DNA from: Vesta saturnalis
Taxonomy: Eukaryota; Arthropoda; Insecta; Coleoptera; Lampyridae
Assembly: GCA_036346205.1 (NCBI GenBank)
Contig: JARFJB010001971.1
Coordinates: 18,501 to 82,500, forward strand
DNA length: 64,000 bases
Direction of reading: 5' to 3'
Made by a program: the position numbers and the translations under genes
In this document: positions 50,455 through 61,774 of the stretch, one piece after another
How the letters are laid out: every line of letters begins with the position of its first letter
Numbering within the stretch: position 1 is the stretch's first letter
The notes under the pieces: generated by a model
Seen by the model: only the letters and a program-made list of their open reading frames with translations
Told to the model about the DNA's origin: nothing
Database searches by the model: none

Positions 50455-51220
50455 ATGTCAATAACATTCAGTTTAGAAGGTGTTGGTAACGTAGCTAGCT
50501 GCAACTTCTACCCACCGATAGAGCTAGATTTGGAGAAGAAATACGTTGTTGGGATTTTACGGGTGCAACAGCATTAGAAACATTTATACGGGCAACGATA
50601 GATTTTATTTTAGAACAAATTCATCTCATTTGCGAGTGATTAATATTCCACACGGTGCCTATGAGTTCGATGAAATTAGTAATTACTTGAAATCAAAGAT
50701 ACCCACAGAAAAATTTTTCATTAGGGCAAACAACAATACGCTTAAGTGTAAGATAAACAGTTCATTTGAGATCGATTTTACTAAAGAGAGTAGCATTAGG
50801 CCAAACAACAATACGCTTAAGTGTAAGATAAACAGTTCATTTGAGATCGATTTTACTAAAGAGAGTAGCATTGGCCGCATGCTCGGGTTTGAGCCTAGAA
50901 TATTAAAAGCGAATATCTTACACACATCCGCGTTAGACATCCAAATAATTAAACACACTAATCTACATGTGGAGTGCAACATTATAAAGGGATCTTTTCG
51001 AAACGGTAAACCTGCAAAAGTAATATATGAAATTGACGTTTCCGTCCCCTCAGGCTATCGTTTGGATAAAATTCCAACCAACACTCAATATTTAGAAGTA
51101 AACACGGACGTAATAAGTAATATAACAATCAAATTGACAAATCAAAAGGGTGAGTTAATAGGTGAAAGTGAACCATTCACGGTACGCTTAGAACTAAAAG
51201 AACGCGGGTCTGCGAATTAA
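50455..51220 (+). pseudogene. Polinton B minor capsid (penton-like) protein, frameshift and internal duplication
   Basis: ATG 50,455 begins MSITFSLEGVGN. A one-base shift near 50,545 moves to the frame that runs to TAA 51,220. Landmarks are GFYGCNSIRNIY, IPHGAYEFDEI, GRMLGFEPRI, DIQIIKHTNLH and EPFTVRLELK. A 75-bp segment (50,721-50,795) is repeated in tandem at 50,796-50,870, keeping frame and doubling a 25-residue stretch around NNNTLKCKINSSFEIDF. Copy A has a single version. The minor capsid assignment rests on gene order, size and family pattern. Confidence 0.7.
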
Positions 51221-51237
51221 TCATAGGACCATTCCAT

Positions 51238-51375
51238 CTTCATACAAAAGACTTCATCCCAATCAACCCTCATTGCAGTTAACATCTGCAGAGAAATACT
51301 TTTTAACATCAATTGGATTGAAAGTTCTGAGTGACCAAACCATTAAGCATGTTTCAAAGCGTACATTTTAATAGA
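51238..51375 (+). repeat. Extra copy of the major capsid gene start (copy B)
   Basis: Contains AAAGACTTCATCCC, CCTCATTGCAGTTAACATCTGC and, in frame, LTSAEKYFLTSIGL, which matches the N-terminal block in copy A. It then decays. The same region recurs at 51,995-52,110, in front of the capsid frame that continues. Its TATA position reads TACAAAAG, while the second copy has TATAAAAG. Confidence 0.65.
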
Positions 51376-51994
51376 ATTAAAATATTAATGTATCTCTAAG
51401 AAATGTTAAATTTGTTGAATGAAGTTTACTTGTTTAATGTCTATCTCTTTTGCACAATGATATGTTCCGCTTACACACATCGCGACCTGAAATTATTGTA
51501 TCGCTCTGAATGCATATGTATTCATCTAAAATATGTAATGTGGAAAAAGTTAATGTTTTATTGAACAATGGGTTTTCTTTGTTTGTTAATAATGCATTTG
51601 CATTCTTAAAAATTTGTAGGAATGTATTAAAAAATGTAATATTCAAGCTAATAGGGATTTTCTTTGTATAAAACACACAATGCATCTGCATTCTTTAAAG
51701 CTATTTTTGATAAGTTTAAAACTTGTCAAAACTACATTGCATAATTAGTAATATAATACTTAATAGACTTTAATGAAAACGTGTTATGAAGAAAAAGGTT
51801 TCGCTATAAATAATGTACAATGAATTTTACTAAAACAATAGGTTTGCATTCATAAGTGTGCTAATGTGAATAAGGGATTTTCTTTGTATAACAATGAAAG
51901 TATTTATAGTGCCTTCATGAAAAATTTATATGGATTTAACAAACTGTAAAAGGTATAATTAATAACAATTAATTTAAAGGTTTGAAAAGAAATT
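51376..51994. other. AT-rich insertion between the duplicated capsid starts
   Basis: About 620 bp without coding potential. The word GGGATTTTCTTTGTATAA occurs twice (about 51,653 and 51,876), with a related GGGTTTTCTTTGTTTG near 51,570. Not present in copy A. Confidence 0.55.
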
Positions 51995-51996
51995 CA

Positions 51997-52004
51997 TATA
52001 AAAG
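51997..52004 (+). promoter_or_regulatory. Probable TATA box of the major capsid gene (copy B)
   Basis: TATAAAAG lies about 50 bp before the conserved capsid frame. The corresponding site in the upstream duplicate is TACAAAAG. Confidence 0.4.
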
Positions 52005-52049
52005 ACATCATCCCTTTAGTAAATCTTTAATTACTCATCGACCCTCATT

Positions 52050-53281
52050 GTGGTTAACATCTACACAACGACTGAATCATTAAACATCTTTCAAAACGTA
52101 CATTTTGATGATGCTATAATTAAATCAGATATTCACACCTATCTTCCGCATGGCTCTTCTAAGTATGGACCTTCCGAAGAAATACGCATTTTAATTCAAA
52201 GTCAGGATCTAATTACCGCTACTTATGATGGTTTTCTGTACATAGAAGGTAAGCTGAAGAAAGGAGATAAAGGAAAATCATGCAACTTAACCAATAATTT
52301 CCCCAACTTCCTTTTCGAAGAGATTCGTTAGGAGTTAGGCGGTCAAAGAGTGGACGTTTGCCGAAATCCAGGCATAACATCTACACTTAAAGGATATATT
52401 TCTTATACGACAAGCAAGAGCAAAGCATTAAGCCATTTGGGGTGGTCACCAAAGAATGATGAACCATTACAAGTAGAATTCGATGAGGGAAATGGCGAGA
52501 AATCCTTTACAGTATGTATACCATTGAACCACATATTTGGAATAATGGAGGATTATCGTCAAGTGATCGTGAATATGCGTCAAGAGTTGATTTTAATCCG
52601 ATCTAGAAGCGATACAAACTGCTACTATGGTGACGTTGATGCGGAAATAACCCTAAATAAAATTCAATGGAAAGTACCACACTTAACCCTTAGTGATGCC
52701 GCGAAACTGGACTTGTTTGAAGGAATAAATAAGAATTCTATTATTACTGTTCCATTTCGTCAATGGGAGTTATATGAATTACCTACTTTAAAACAAACAA
52801 CCTCTGATATATGGCCAATAAAAACGTCAACGCAACTGGAAAAACCGCGCTGGATAATTGTTGCATTCCAACAAGGTAAAAGGTACACAAACTCTGCAAG
52901 AGCCGGAAATTTTGATCACATTAACATCAGGAACCTTAAAGTACATCTGAATTCCGAGTATTATCCCTATGAAGCAATGCATTTGAACTTCAGTGCTAAC
53001 CAATACATACCTGCCTATCGCAATTTTTTGAACTTCCGATGTGACTACTATGATGAAGATAATACAGATGCGTTATTCAACTACACCGAATTCAAATCAT
53101 GTCCAGTATTTGTAATGGACTGTTCTAAACAGAATGAATCCTTAAAAACTCAACAGTAGACATCAAATTGGAAATGCAATCTCTAACACCTTCCGATAAT
53201 GGAATCGTTGCCTATGGTCTTATTCTCCACGATGCTATTGTGCAGTAAAACCCACTCACCGGGGAAGTGAAAAAATTATAA
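52050..53281 (+). pseudogene. Polinton B major capsid protein
   Basis: The frame from about 52,050 lacks a clear ATG start because the N terminus is disturbed by the duplication. It carries LNIFQNVHFDDAI and IHTYLPHGSS. A TAG at 52,329-52,331 interrupts it, then 52,332-53,145 is continuous, with CRNPGITSTLKGY, HIFGIMEDYRQVIVNMRQEL, DIWPIKTSTQLEKPRW, YYPYEAMHLNFS and FVMDCSKQNES. A one-base loss near 53,145 shifts the last 45 codons, which also contain TAA at about 53,247. Strongly conserved with copy A over its length. In Polintons this double jelly-roll protein forms the icosahedral shell. Confidence 0.82.
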
Positions 53282-53341
53282 TCTGTATTATATAAATAAA
53301 AAAGTTGTAATTATTCGTTTAGTTTCATTTCATCCATTAAG

Positions 53342-54019
53342 ATGAAAGTAGTTGCAGAAACAAAACTTCAATTCAAAATCATGACTTTGATGAAAAGTCT
53401 GGTACTTCAAAACATGGCGATTTACTTCCTAATAGTATACGTGGCATTATATGTGGCCCTCCAACTGCGGCAAAACAAACGCAATTATTAGTTTGCTTTA
53501 CTGAGAAAATGGTTTGAAATTTAAACATGTATACGTATACCCAAGTCGTTAAATCAAAACAAGTACAAACTTTTACAGGAAATCCTACTTCCGATAAAGG
53601 ATATAGGTTACTTTACGTTCAGTGATAATCATGATGTGATTGAGCCGAATTGTGCAAAAGCAAACTCTATCTTTATCTTTGATGATATCGCCTGTGAAAA
53701 GCAAAATAACATAAGGGCATATTTTTCTATGGGTAGACATAACGATATTGATTGTTTCTATTTGGGTCAAACTTACAGTAAAATTCCAAAGCAATTAATT
53801 CGTGACAATGCGAATCTAATTATATTATTTGAGCAAGATGAATTAAACCTAAAACATGTGTATGAGGATCATGTAAGCCCCACCATAAGCATGACATTGT
53901 TTAGGGATATGTGTTCAAAGTGCTGGATAGATCCGTTTGGGTTCATAGTCATAAATAAGGATGCTGAAGTCAATAATGGTCGCTATAGGAAAAGGTTTGA
54001 TGAATATATAATACCTTAA
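53342..54019 (+). pseudogene. Polinton B packaging ATPase, disrupted
   Basis: ATG 53,342 gives MKVVAETK, like copy A. The region up to about 53,630 has several single-base changes of frame, including one inside the Walker A area (53,455-53,485), where the P-loop no longer reads through. From 53,636 the frame is continuous to TAA 54,019, with SIFIFDDIACEKQN (Walker B), FSMGRHNDID, LGQTYSKIPKQLIRDN and FDEYIIP. The enzyme would have been the DNA-packaging motor. Compare the intact version at 32,905-33,597. Confidence 0.85.
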
Positions 54020-54107
54020 CACCCTATATAATACCTTAACCTGATTTCAGTGGTTTAGTAGTTACTCATCCGTTTAGGTATTAACAGCTATCTCCAATTT
54101 TGCTACA

Positions 54108-55221
54108 ATGGATAATAAGGAGATGATATTAAAGCGAAAAATTATTAAGGCTCGTAAAATAATACAGCAGAAATACAACAGTCTTAAAACTGCCCGCATT
54201 GATAATGAAAGAACGTTTGAAAGTACTTATAAACCTCTAATAGAACCTCTAACTGAAATAGTGAATAAAATGCATCCTGATAAAAAAAACACCTGAAAAG
54301 GCGTCCGTTGACGTTAAACCCAAAAACCCGCCTTTGTTCATATTTCGAAGAAAGCATGCTACTACTAGCCCGCCAGCTCCACGCTTCATTTCACCCTCAT
54401 TAGCAACGAAGAGTGCTACAAGCTCCCTAGCTCAGCTTCCGTTTTTTCAAATAAATCCCCCTCCTCGTACACCACCTTTCCTAGAAACATCTGTCGTAGG
54501 AGAGATTACTGCCGAGGAAGAAGAACCTCTTAGTATCGCAGGTGATTCCTGTAATGAACCCATTTCTGAAGAATTTCTCGAGCAGTACCACGAATTACCT
54601 CGTATATATGTTGAACGTATTATGAGGGATCTTGAAGGTGCTATTAATCACACTTATGGAGTCCACTACGACGCCAAAACAGACAAATGGACAATTGGTA
54701 ATACCCCCGTCATAATTAAAGGAAAGGATATGATAATTAATGGTGTCACGTATAAAGGGACTCCAGGTTTATATGATCTGCTTATTATGAATGAACCCGA
54801 TTTAAATCTAGTAAACTCAAACGATAGAAAGAATTATAAACGTATTTTAGTAGCTACGAATGTTGCAAGGCGAGATTATGATGTAAGTGGGCAGATTCGA
54901 GGAAACCGCAGCAAAAAGTATACACAAATAATCAAACCCTTGCTGTCAGCATCAGCACCCACAACTCAGGGAGGTGGAGCTATGTTTTTTAAGGAACTAA
55001 CAAACAGACCGATTGAATATAAGTATTGGAATGATATACATGAACTAATTCGTAATCTAGAAGTATTGTGGGCAGAAAAATTGGCGGGAAACACAGGTGT
55101 CGTAAATGATATAATATCAATTGTAGAGGAATTGTATGAAGATGGATACATTGAAAGACCAAACACTAGTTTTCTGAACAATATAAATCAGAATGCATTG
55201 ATGTCGACATATCATAACTAA
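54108..55221 (+). pseudogene. Polinton B protein of unknown function (DUF8207-like), one frameshift
   Basis: ATG 54,108 begins with a basic helical region (RKIIKARKIIQQKYNSLK), as in copy A. The frame shifts in a run of eight A residues at about 54,282-54,289 and continues open to TAA 55,221. Later parts: a Pro/Ser-rich middle, EFLEQYHELPRIYVERIM, YGVHYDAKTDKWTIG, GTPGLYDLLIMNEPD, VATNVARRDYD, then EYKYWNDIHELI and EELYEDGYIE. In contrast to copy A the C-terminal part is intact. The single lesion in a homopolymer may be an error in the sequence. Confidence 0.65.
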
Positions 55222-55222
55222 A

Positions 55223-55660
55223 ATGCCCCTTGATAAATTTGGACGGTCACATGCCCAGTATCAATTTAAGAAATTAACTCCTCAGTTTCAACTTATTGAT
55301 GATAATCAATTCGATATCGAGAATAAGAGACTTAGCAATGTTGCCAACCCCATAGATCCTCAAGATGTCATCACCAAGCAATACTACTTATCAACAAGAT
55401 TGAATTTGGATGGAAACCGTTTGACCTAGTTGGCGGATCCGGAAGAAGATGGTGATGCTATAAGTAAAGGATACCTTGATTTTTGTCTGCCAGCAGTTCA
55501 GAAAGCTGTTAAAGGAAACTTTAACGCTTATCTAGTGTTGGAGGACAAACTACATCAACTTAAAGAAATTGTGGATAGATTAGTACCATGTCCAAACTAC
55601 AACTCGTCAATGAATTGCACAAACCCGCAAGAAAAAATTTTAAACGAAGGCGCACAATAA
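55223..55660 (+). pseudogene. Polinton B tail-fibre-like protein, one stop
   Basis: ATG 55,223 begins MPLDKFGRSH, as copy A has MMDKFGRSH. ENKRLSNVANPIDPQDVIT is followed by a TAG at 55,427-55,429, then the second module LADPEEDGDAISKGYLDFCL continues in frame to TAA 55,660. Its C-terminal third is helical and hydrophilic. It overlaps the integrase start by 73 bp in another frame. Confidence 0.6.
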
Positions 55661-56488
55661 TTAAGGGATATGATGACCTCTGGCAAGAAGATTTGGCTGA
55701 ATTTAACACATATGCCAAACAAAATAAGGGCTACAAGTATATTTTAGTGGTTATTGACTGTTTTTCGAAATACTTGTGGACCAAAGGATTAAAAACGAAA
55801 ACGGGATTGGAAGTTGCAAATGCCATGCAGGCAATCTTCAAAACGGGCCGGAAACCTTCCAATTTGCAGACAGATGCAGGAAAAGAATTCTACAATGACC
55901 ATTTCACTAAACTAATGCAGCGTTATGGAGTCAACCAATACTCCACCTATAGCACAAAGAAGGCAGCAGTTGCGGAACGAGTGATCAGGACCGTTAAGTC
56001 TGCTCTATACAAGTTATTCAGCCTACAGGGTAAATATAAATGGATTGATACAATTGACACCGTAACGAGGATTATAACAATCGTAAGCATAGAACTACAG
56101 GAATGAAGCCCAAAGATGTCGTTAATCATACAAAGCTAGAGACTACACCCACATAAAAACAGTTGATAGGAATCGTTATTGTGTGGGTGACATAGTACGA
56201 ATCAGTAAGTTTAAAAGTATTTTCGCTAAAGGATACACCCCCAATTGGTCAAGTGAACTATTCAAGATTGTGAAAGTTTGCATTACTAACCCAACCACCT
56301 ACATGTTGGAAGACATGAAAGGATCACCTGTACTGGGAGGCTTTTATGAACACGAATTACAGAAAACAAAGTATCCGGATGTGTACCTTGTGGAAAAAGT
56401 GCTTCGCTCCAAGAATAATAAGTTATTCGTAAAGTGGTGGGGATTGGATGAAAGATCATGGATCAATAAAGACGATTTAGTTTTATAA
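55588..56488 (+). pseudogene. Polinton B retrovirus-type integrase with chromodomain, two frameshifts
   Basis: ATG 55,588 opens a continuous frame through the rve core: Asp in WQEDLAEF, Asp in LQTDAGKEF, Glu in VAERVIR. Unlike copy A it has no lesion before the core. Shifts near 56,065 (after GKYKWID) and near 56,150 interrupt the part with YNNRKHRT. The remaining frame has GDIVRISKFKSIF, GYTPNWSSELFKI and a chromodomain with YPDVYLVEKV and KWWGLDERSW, ending at TAA 56,488. Catalytic residues are present. The integrase would have created the TGTCTG duplication. Confidence 0.88.
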
Positions 56489-56557
56489 TATAGCTATAGG
56501 GATTGTTTGTAACTTTTAGAACCACATAAAAAAATTATAATTGTATTTATATAAATA

Positions 56558-57183
56558 TTACATCATCTTATATAGTAAACCTAAAGTATTTCTATAATCG
56601 TTTAAATTACTAGACGGCCATATTCCCGAATCTGGTCCACATGTCCATCCCAAGCAGGAATTTGTTTCACCTTTCTCAATGTTTTCCAAAATCCAGCGGT
56701 AAATTTTGTGGTGCTCTTCATTTTCCCACGGTTGAAACTTATATGTAACGTTTTGTTCTAATAATACTTCAATTAAAATAGCGAGGCACTTGTAATTAGC
56801 ATAATATGCTAGTGTCTCGATACATTCACTTATAGAAAGTGTCTTTATAAACAATATTTTGTACGCTAGCATTTGTACACAATGAATCACCCCATAATAA
56901 CTTGTATATGTACATTTTAAGGTAAAATCATGTCAAATCCTATCATAAGTTCGTAAAACTTTTAATGGTATTGTCTAAGCTAATTTTTCTATCAAATAAT
57001 GTCTTAATAATTACTTCATTTGCACACTTTGAGTTTACACCAGTTAAAACACTCATCGGAAATATGTTGCAATATATTCAATATAAATATATAGTTTTCA
57101 GGAAAGGTCAAAGAACGCTTCGGGTACTTTCTGTAGATTTGATCACTACTGCACTGCAGTTCTTCCTGCTCATTGTTTACTGA
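56558..57183 (-). pseudogene. Polinton B minus-strand gene of unknown function, decayed
   Basis: The C-terminal 110 codons (56,890-56,558) match the gene at 36,540-37,228, with LAYYANYKCLAILIEV, YRWILENIEKG and GWTCGPDSGIWPS. The N-terminal half toward 57,183 is broken by several shifts, although short matching words remain. No domain known. Confidence 0.5.
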
Positions 57184-57194
57184 AAGTTGTACCC

Positions 57195-60062
57195 CTAGGG
57201 TCTAGTATCAGTGAAATCAAAATTTACTAAGCGTTTATCGTCATAAGGATTGAGTATGACTTTATTTTGTTTAATGGTAAACACATCATGTTTCTTTGAT
57301 CTTATGAGATGTTGATAGCGCCTTATTACGCCACCATCAAACAAAACCTGTTTATAATCATTAATCGTGATCTGCCTCACGCTTGCTTGCCTAGAACCAT
57401 TTGATTTTTTTACAACCTTTTCATCAACCGCGTAGGCATACATTTTCGCGCGAAGTCCTACAAATTCAACCATAATTTCGCCATGATTTTCATCTTTCAT
57501 TAAGCCAGGGACCTTTTTATTTACTAATGGGAGTCCAAAGATGTTGTCGGGACTATAATCAGATGTATCAAATTTATCAATGTCCTCTTTAATACATTCA
57601 TAGACATGGGGAACCGAAAAGGCGTATATGAGACTATCTGTATCCGTGTACAAGAGCTTAGCGCTATTATGGAACTTGGGTAGCGTGTAACCGTAATGAA
57701 AATTGTATAAAAAACCACCTCTAATCCCTCTTTCAATAAACATTAGCATATCAATGTCAGTAAATAGTTCTAACTTTACTTGTGTAATTTTAAGCATAGC
57801 ATCGAATGTTAAACCGGGAGCTGTATAATAGTGCAGAGGGTCAAACTCGTAAGTACTTAAACAAGTTTGCCGAAAGTTCTCGAAAATATCTGCTAAAAGT
57901 AGAACGTCTGTTTTTAGATACAAATCCGAGTATTCCCCTAACGATTTAATACTAAATTTGTTTCAAACGTTAACCGCATGCGCAAAACTCGCATCACTGA
58001 TTCCCTCATTATTAAGATGACTGAAAAATTCTTCTTTGGGCGAGAGCGTGGTCTCGTTTAATTTATCCCACGTATCAATATACTCATAAGGAAACACACC
58101 TTTGCGAACTACTAGAGAAAATTCCTCATCATTGTTGCAACTAGCGCGGGTAATAATTTTTTTACTATCCTCCAAATAGTTTGACAACTTTTCAATACTA
58201 CTGCTCATAAATCTGAAAGAGTCAATAAATCTAAACTTAATTTTGGTGCCTTCCATTACCTTCTTTGTTTATGGGTAGCAGTAAAATCAAACCGGGAACA
58301 CTAGCCAATTCTCTAATGATGAAATGAGAATCATAACTCGATAAATTATGAAACACAACCGGTAGAATGTGAGAGTCTGTATAGTTTAGGTTACATGCCT
58401 GGTGCGCTGCCCCCCGAAATGTTCCTGTAAGATGATTATGGTCTTTAACTTTTGTATCAGAATTAGTAAATGATTTTCGACAAATGTGACAAATCGTGGC
58501 GCTTTCAAATTGCTCAACCTGACAGACTTAAAGTACTCATAGGAATTATTTGATTGATTATTTCGGTAGCCCAATGCGCAATACTTTAAAGCTCGTTAAC
58601 AAACCATTGAATGCAATCCTTTCCTCTATAAAGCCTAAATCGAGATAAAGAATCATCATATGAACACTTCAAATAGTAAGCAATGCTGAAAGGTGTATGT
58701 TTGGAGTGAAATAGAGTATTACTTTCGATACCATTTGCACACTTCTCTAAAATACTTTCTAAATCAGCATAAATGACAAATGGTACCTTTTCTTGAAATG
58801 CGAAATGTTTGAAGTGTAAATTCATTTCCGCTTCGGTAGGCAGCCTAGCTGAGCATTGATTAAGTTGACTGCAATATGTTAAATGATTTTTCTCAATCTA
58901 CATCAGACCAAAAATGATTCAAACACCGGTTACAAATTACTTTCTTATGACCATCCTTTGATATCTGTTTTGAAAATAAAGCTGACATATTTTTAATCCA
59001 TGTGAAATGGTATACAGTGTTAATCTCATTCCCAGCCTGATCATTAGCAGAAAGTATTAAAAGATTTATGGGTTCTCTATCGCTTTGCTGATTACTCAAT
59101 ACAAAGGGTACAACTCTTTATCATTTATGCAGTACAAATTAATTGCGAGGTTGTTTAGTCTCTCAAATTTCTTCACATCATCCAGCCGAATGGGGAAGTG
59201 AATTGAATCAAAATTCAAAATATCTAGAAAATGAGGATAACTTTAACCCTTTCCGTATACTGCGGGGATATAATGCCGAAACAACGGCCCACAGGAAGCA
59301 AAACTCATCGTTATTTTTAACATTAACAACATGCTTTACTTTATGAAGCGAGGAACTTTAACATAAGTTGAACAACCACCTCTAAATGGGACATAGCTAT
59401 TAATATTCACTTTTAAATGTAAAACTTCATGTAATGCCCAACCGGAATCCCTTTCGGAAAACTCCTCTAATTTTATCCGCAACTTATCATGCACGTTTTA
59501 TTGTACCAGACACGTACATTGGTTGAAATATCAATAACACAATTTTTGTGGCAAAGGTCTTCAACTCAATACTATGATTTTGGGGTTGCATGAAATTGCA
59601 CCCTAAGACCACATTCACCTTTAGCATAGAAAGCCTTAACATTAATTTCACCTTACGTGCAAAACTATTATACGTGTTTAGTAAAAGTATCAAAGGGTCC
59701 TTAATGTTTGACATATTGATTATAATTCCTGTAAGCAACCTACCATTAAAACATGAGTCTAGGGGATACCAACTTAATTTTTGCATACCTTTTTTATTGT
59801 CAATTCCACTAACAACTTTCTCTAAAACGTTCTTTAACCGTCTCAATCTAACCATATAGCACTTGAGCAATGCTAAGTTGCTCTCAAGCTTAAGCAGACT
59901 TTCATTGGTCTCATAATAAATTTTATTTTTAATTATATCTTGAAATAGCTTAATATTGGTGTTAACTATACGGATATGCCTCGAAAACTCCTTTTTTGTT
60001 TTCAATAAGGGAACAACACGCCTTGTCAAATTAACCATCTCACTGTTGCTTGGAATACTCAT
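57195..60062 (-). pseudogene. Polinton B DNA polymerase B, with deletion of palm motifs A and B
   Basis: From ATG 60,062 (MSIPSNSEM; an upstream in-frame ATG at 60,167 is less likely) the N-terminal region is open to 59,487, then decays through several frames to about 58,000. Exonuclease-type FVIYADLES lies near 58,765 and the Cys/His block near 58,440. The last frame 57,923-57,195 has LYLKTDVLLLADIF, then IERGIRGG directly joined to FLYNFHYGY, and motif C YTDTDS. In copy A these two points are about 765 bp apart and enclose palm motifs A and B. The deletion keeps frame but removes a catalytic Asp, so polymerase activity is lost independently of the frameshifts. Confidence 0.88.
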
Positions 60063-60311
60063 AGTTAACAATATAAAGCATACACGTAATAATGAACTTT
60101 TAACAAATTGCTCTTCACAACGGTTTACAATAAAGCTTCTAGTCACGATTGTAAAAATATGACGCACACACTGGTGATTGAGTAATAATAGTTGCTCTTT
60201 ACTTTAGGTAATTTGTTGTTGTGGCGATTACAATGTATCGACTGACGTGGGACTGTCCTTTATCTACTTATATAGAGATAAGGTCGGGTAAGGTTGGATA
60301 AGTTCGGATCT
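60063..60311. promoter_or_regulatory. Leader/promoter region of the minus-strand block (copy B)
   Basis: On the minus strand TATATAAG (about 60,267-60,274) sits about 205 bp upstream of the PolB ATG, between it and the right TIR. No gene is present in this stretch. Confidence 0.35.
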
Positions 60312-61718
60312 TCTTGATTTCTCAGAATTTCAGAAGCTATGACTCAGCCAAAACAATGAATAGCATTTGTTCTCTCGTGTAACCTTGAAAATGATAAGCA
60401 TAGACTTTGAAGCGTCGGCTTGAACAATGATTCGTCTTTGTTCTTGAAAGTTGATTTCTTAGAATCGAAGTGTATTTAGATAACAATCTATTTGTAGGAA
60501 TCAAAACAGAACAATGAATCGCTTTTGATCTTAAAGGTGTGTTCTTGATTTCTCAGAATCGAAGTGTATTTAGGTAACAATCTATTTTTATAACTCGACC
60601 GGAACAATAAATCGCTTTTGTTCATTTACAAGATATGTGACCTTGAAAATTGTAAGCATAGACTTTGAAGCGTTGGCAAGAATAATGGACCACCTTTGTT
60701 CTTGAAAATTGATTTCTCAGAATTGAGATGTATACAGATAACAATCTATTTTTAGAAATTATAACGGAACAATAGATCGTCTTTGTTCATTTCTCATGTG
60801 ACGTTGAAAATTGTAAGCATAGACTTTGAACAATGGATCCCCTTTGGTCATGATTTCCTGGAATTGAGATGTAGACAACAATCTATTTTTATAACTCGAC
60901 CTGAACAATAGATCGCCTTCGTTCTCTCGTGTGACCTTCGGGGGAAACGGTTGCGACACAGCCATCTGTTCTGGGAAACGGACCCCCTGTTTTAGGAAAC
61001 GGATACCTGTTTTTAGGAAACGGCTACCTGTTTTAGGAAACGGCTACCTGTTTTGGGGAACCACTTGAGAGCACTGGAGGGCGTGACCATAGTAAACATT
61101 GCTTGATGAAATGCATAAACATCAGGGTTAGAGACCGAGGGCAATGTGATGACCTTGAGGAATAGATGCAGGTAATGTGTGGGATAACCTAAAATTGACG
61201 TGGACAATCAACAACCAGAAATATAGTAACTTTTCTAGTGACTTTTACAGTTACTGGCCTTGAAGGGAACGTTCAAGCATGACATTGAAGAGACCTAGCA
61301 GGGTTACCAACCTACCACGTGACTTGAGGGGACCTTGAAGACACTTAGCAGGGTTACAAACCTTTCCTACAACGTGGCCTTGAAACGGTGACCTTGAAGA
61401 GACTAAGCAGGGTTACCAACCTACCACGTGACCTGAGGTGACCTTGAAGAGACTTAGCAGGGTTACAAACTTTTCCTACCACGTGGCCTTGAAGCGGTGA
61501 CCTTGAAGAGACTTAGCAGGGTTACAAACCTGTCCTACAACGTGTCCTCGGTGACCTTGAAGAAGCAGGGTTACCAACCTAACACGTGGCCTCCAGTGAC
61601 CTTGACATAGACAGTGTTACCAACCATGAAATCTAGTGACTTTTCTGGTGACTTTTTCCAAATCTGGTGACAAATCTAGTGATAAAAAATGAGTAAAAAG
61701 TGGGGTAGCTATACTACT
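60312..61718 (-). repeat. Right terminal inverted repeat of Polinton B
   Basis: Inverted partner of 46,782-48,090, about 100 bp longer because of more tandem units with CTTAGCAGGGTTACAAAC (61,290-61,570). It contains the 22-bp AAACGGCTACCTGTTTTAGG units at 60,975-61,050 and many TGACCTTGA motifs. The two TIRs have diverged by substitutions and indels, so the insertion is not recent. Confidence 0.93.
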
Positions 61719-61737
61719 TGTCTGCGTCTACGTCTGA

Positions 61738-61774
<37 letters not shown>

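Larger units (their letters stand above)
46782..61718 (+). mobile_element. Polinton (Maverick) copy B, 14.9 kb
   Basis: Left tip AGTAGTATAGCTACCCCACTT at 46,782 and its inverted copy ending GCTATACTACT at 61,718. Both are flanked by TGTCTG (46,776-46,781 and 61,719-61,724), a perfect 6-bp duplication, though the satellite period makes this match less informative. TIRs are about 1.3 and 1.4 kb. Gene order and orientation equal those of copy A, but protein sequences differ widely, so it is a different subfamily rather than a recent duplicate. It lacks the left early block and the right cargo of A. Confidence 0.95.

Noticed and set aside
46776..61724. TGTCTG duplication as independent proof of transposition of B
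   Set aside because: It fits, but the flanking satellite is periodic with 6 bp, so a match is expected at some register even without a duplication. The element call rests on TIRs and gene content instead.
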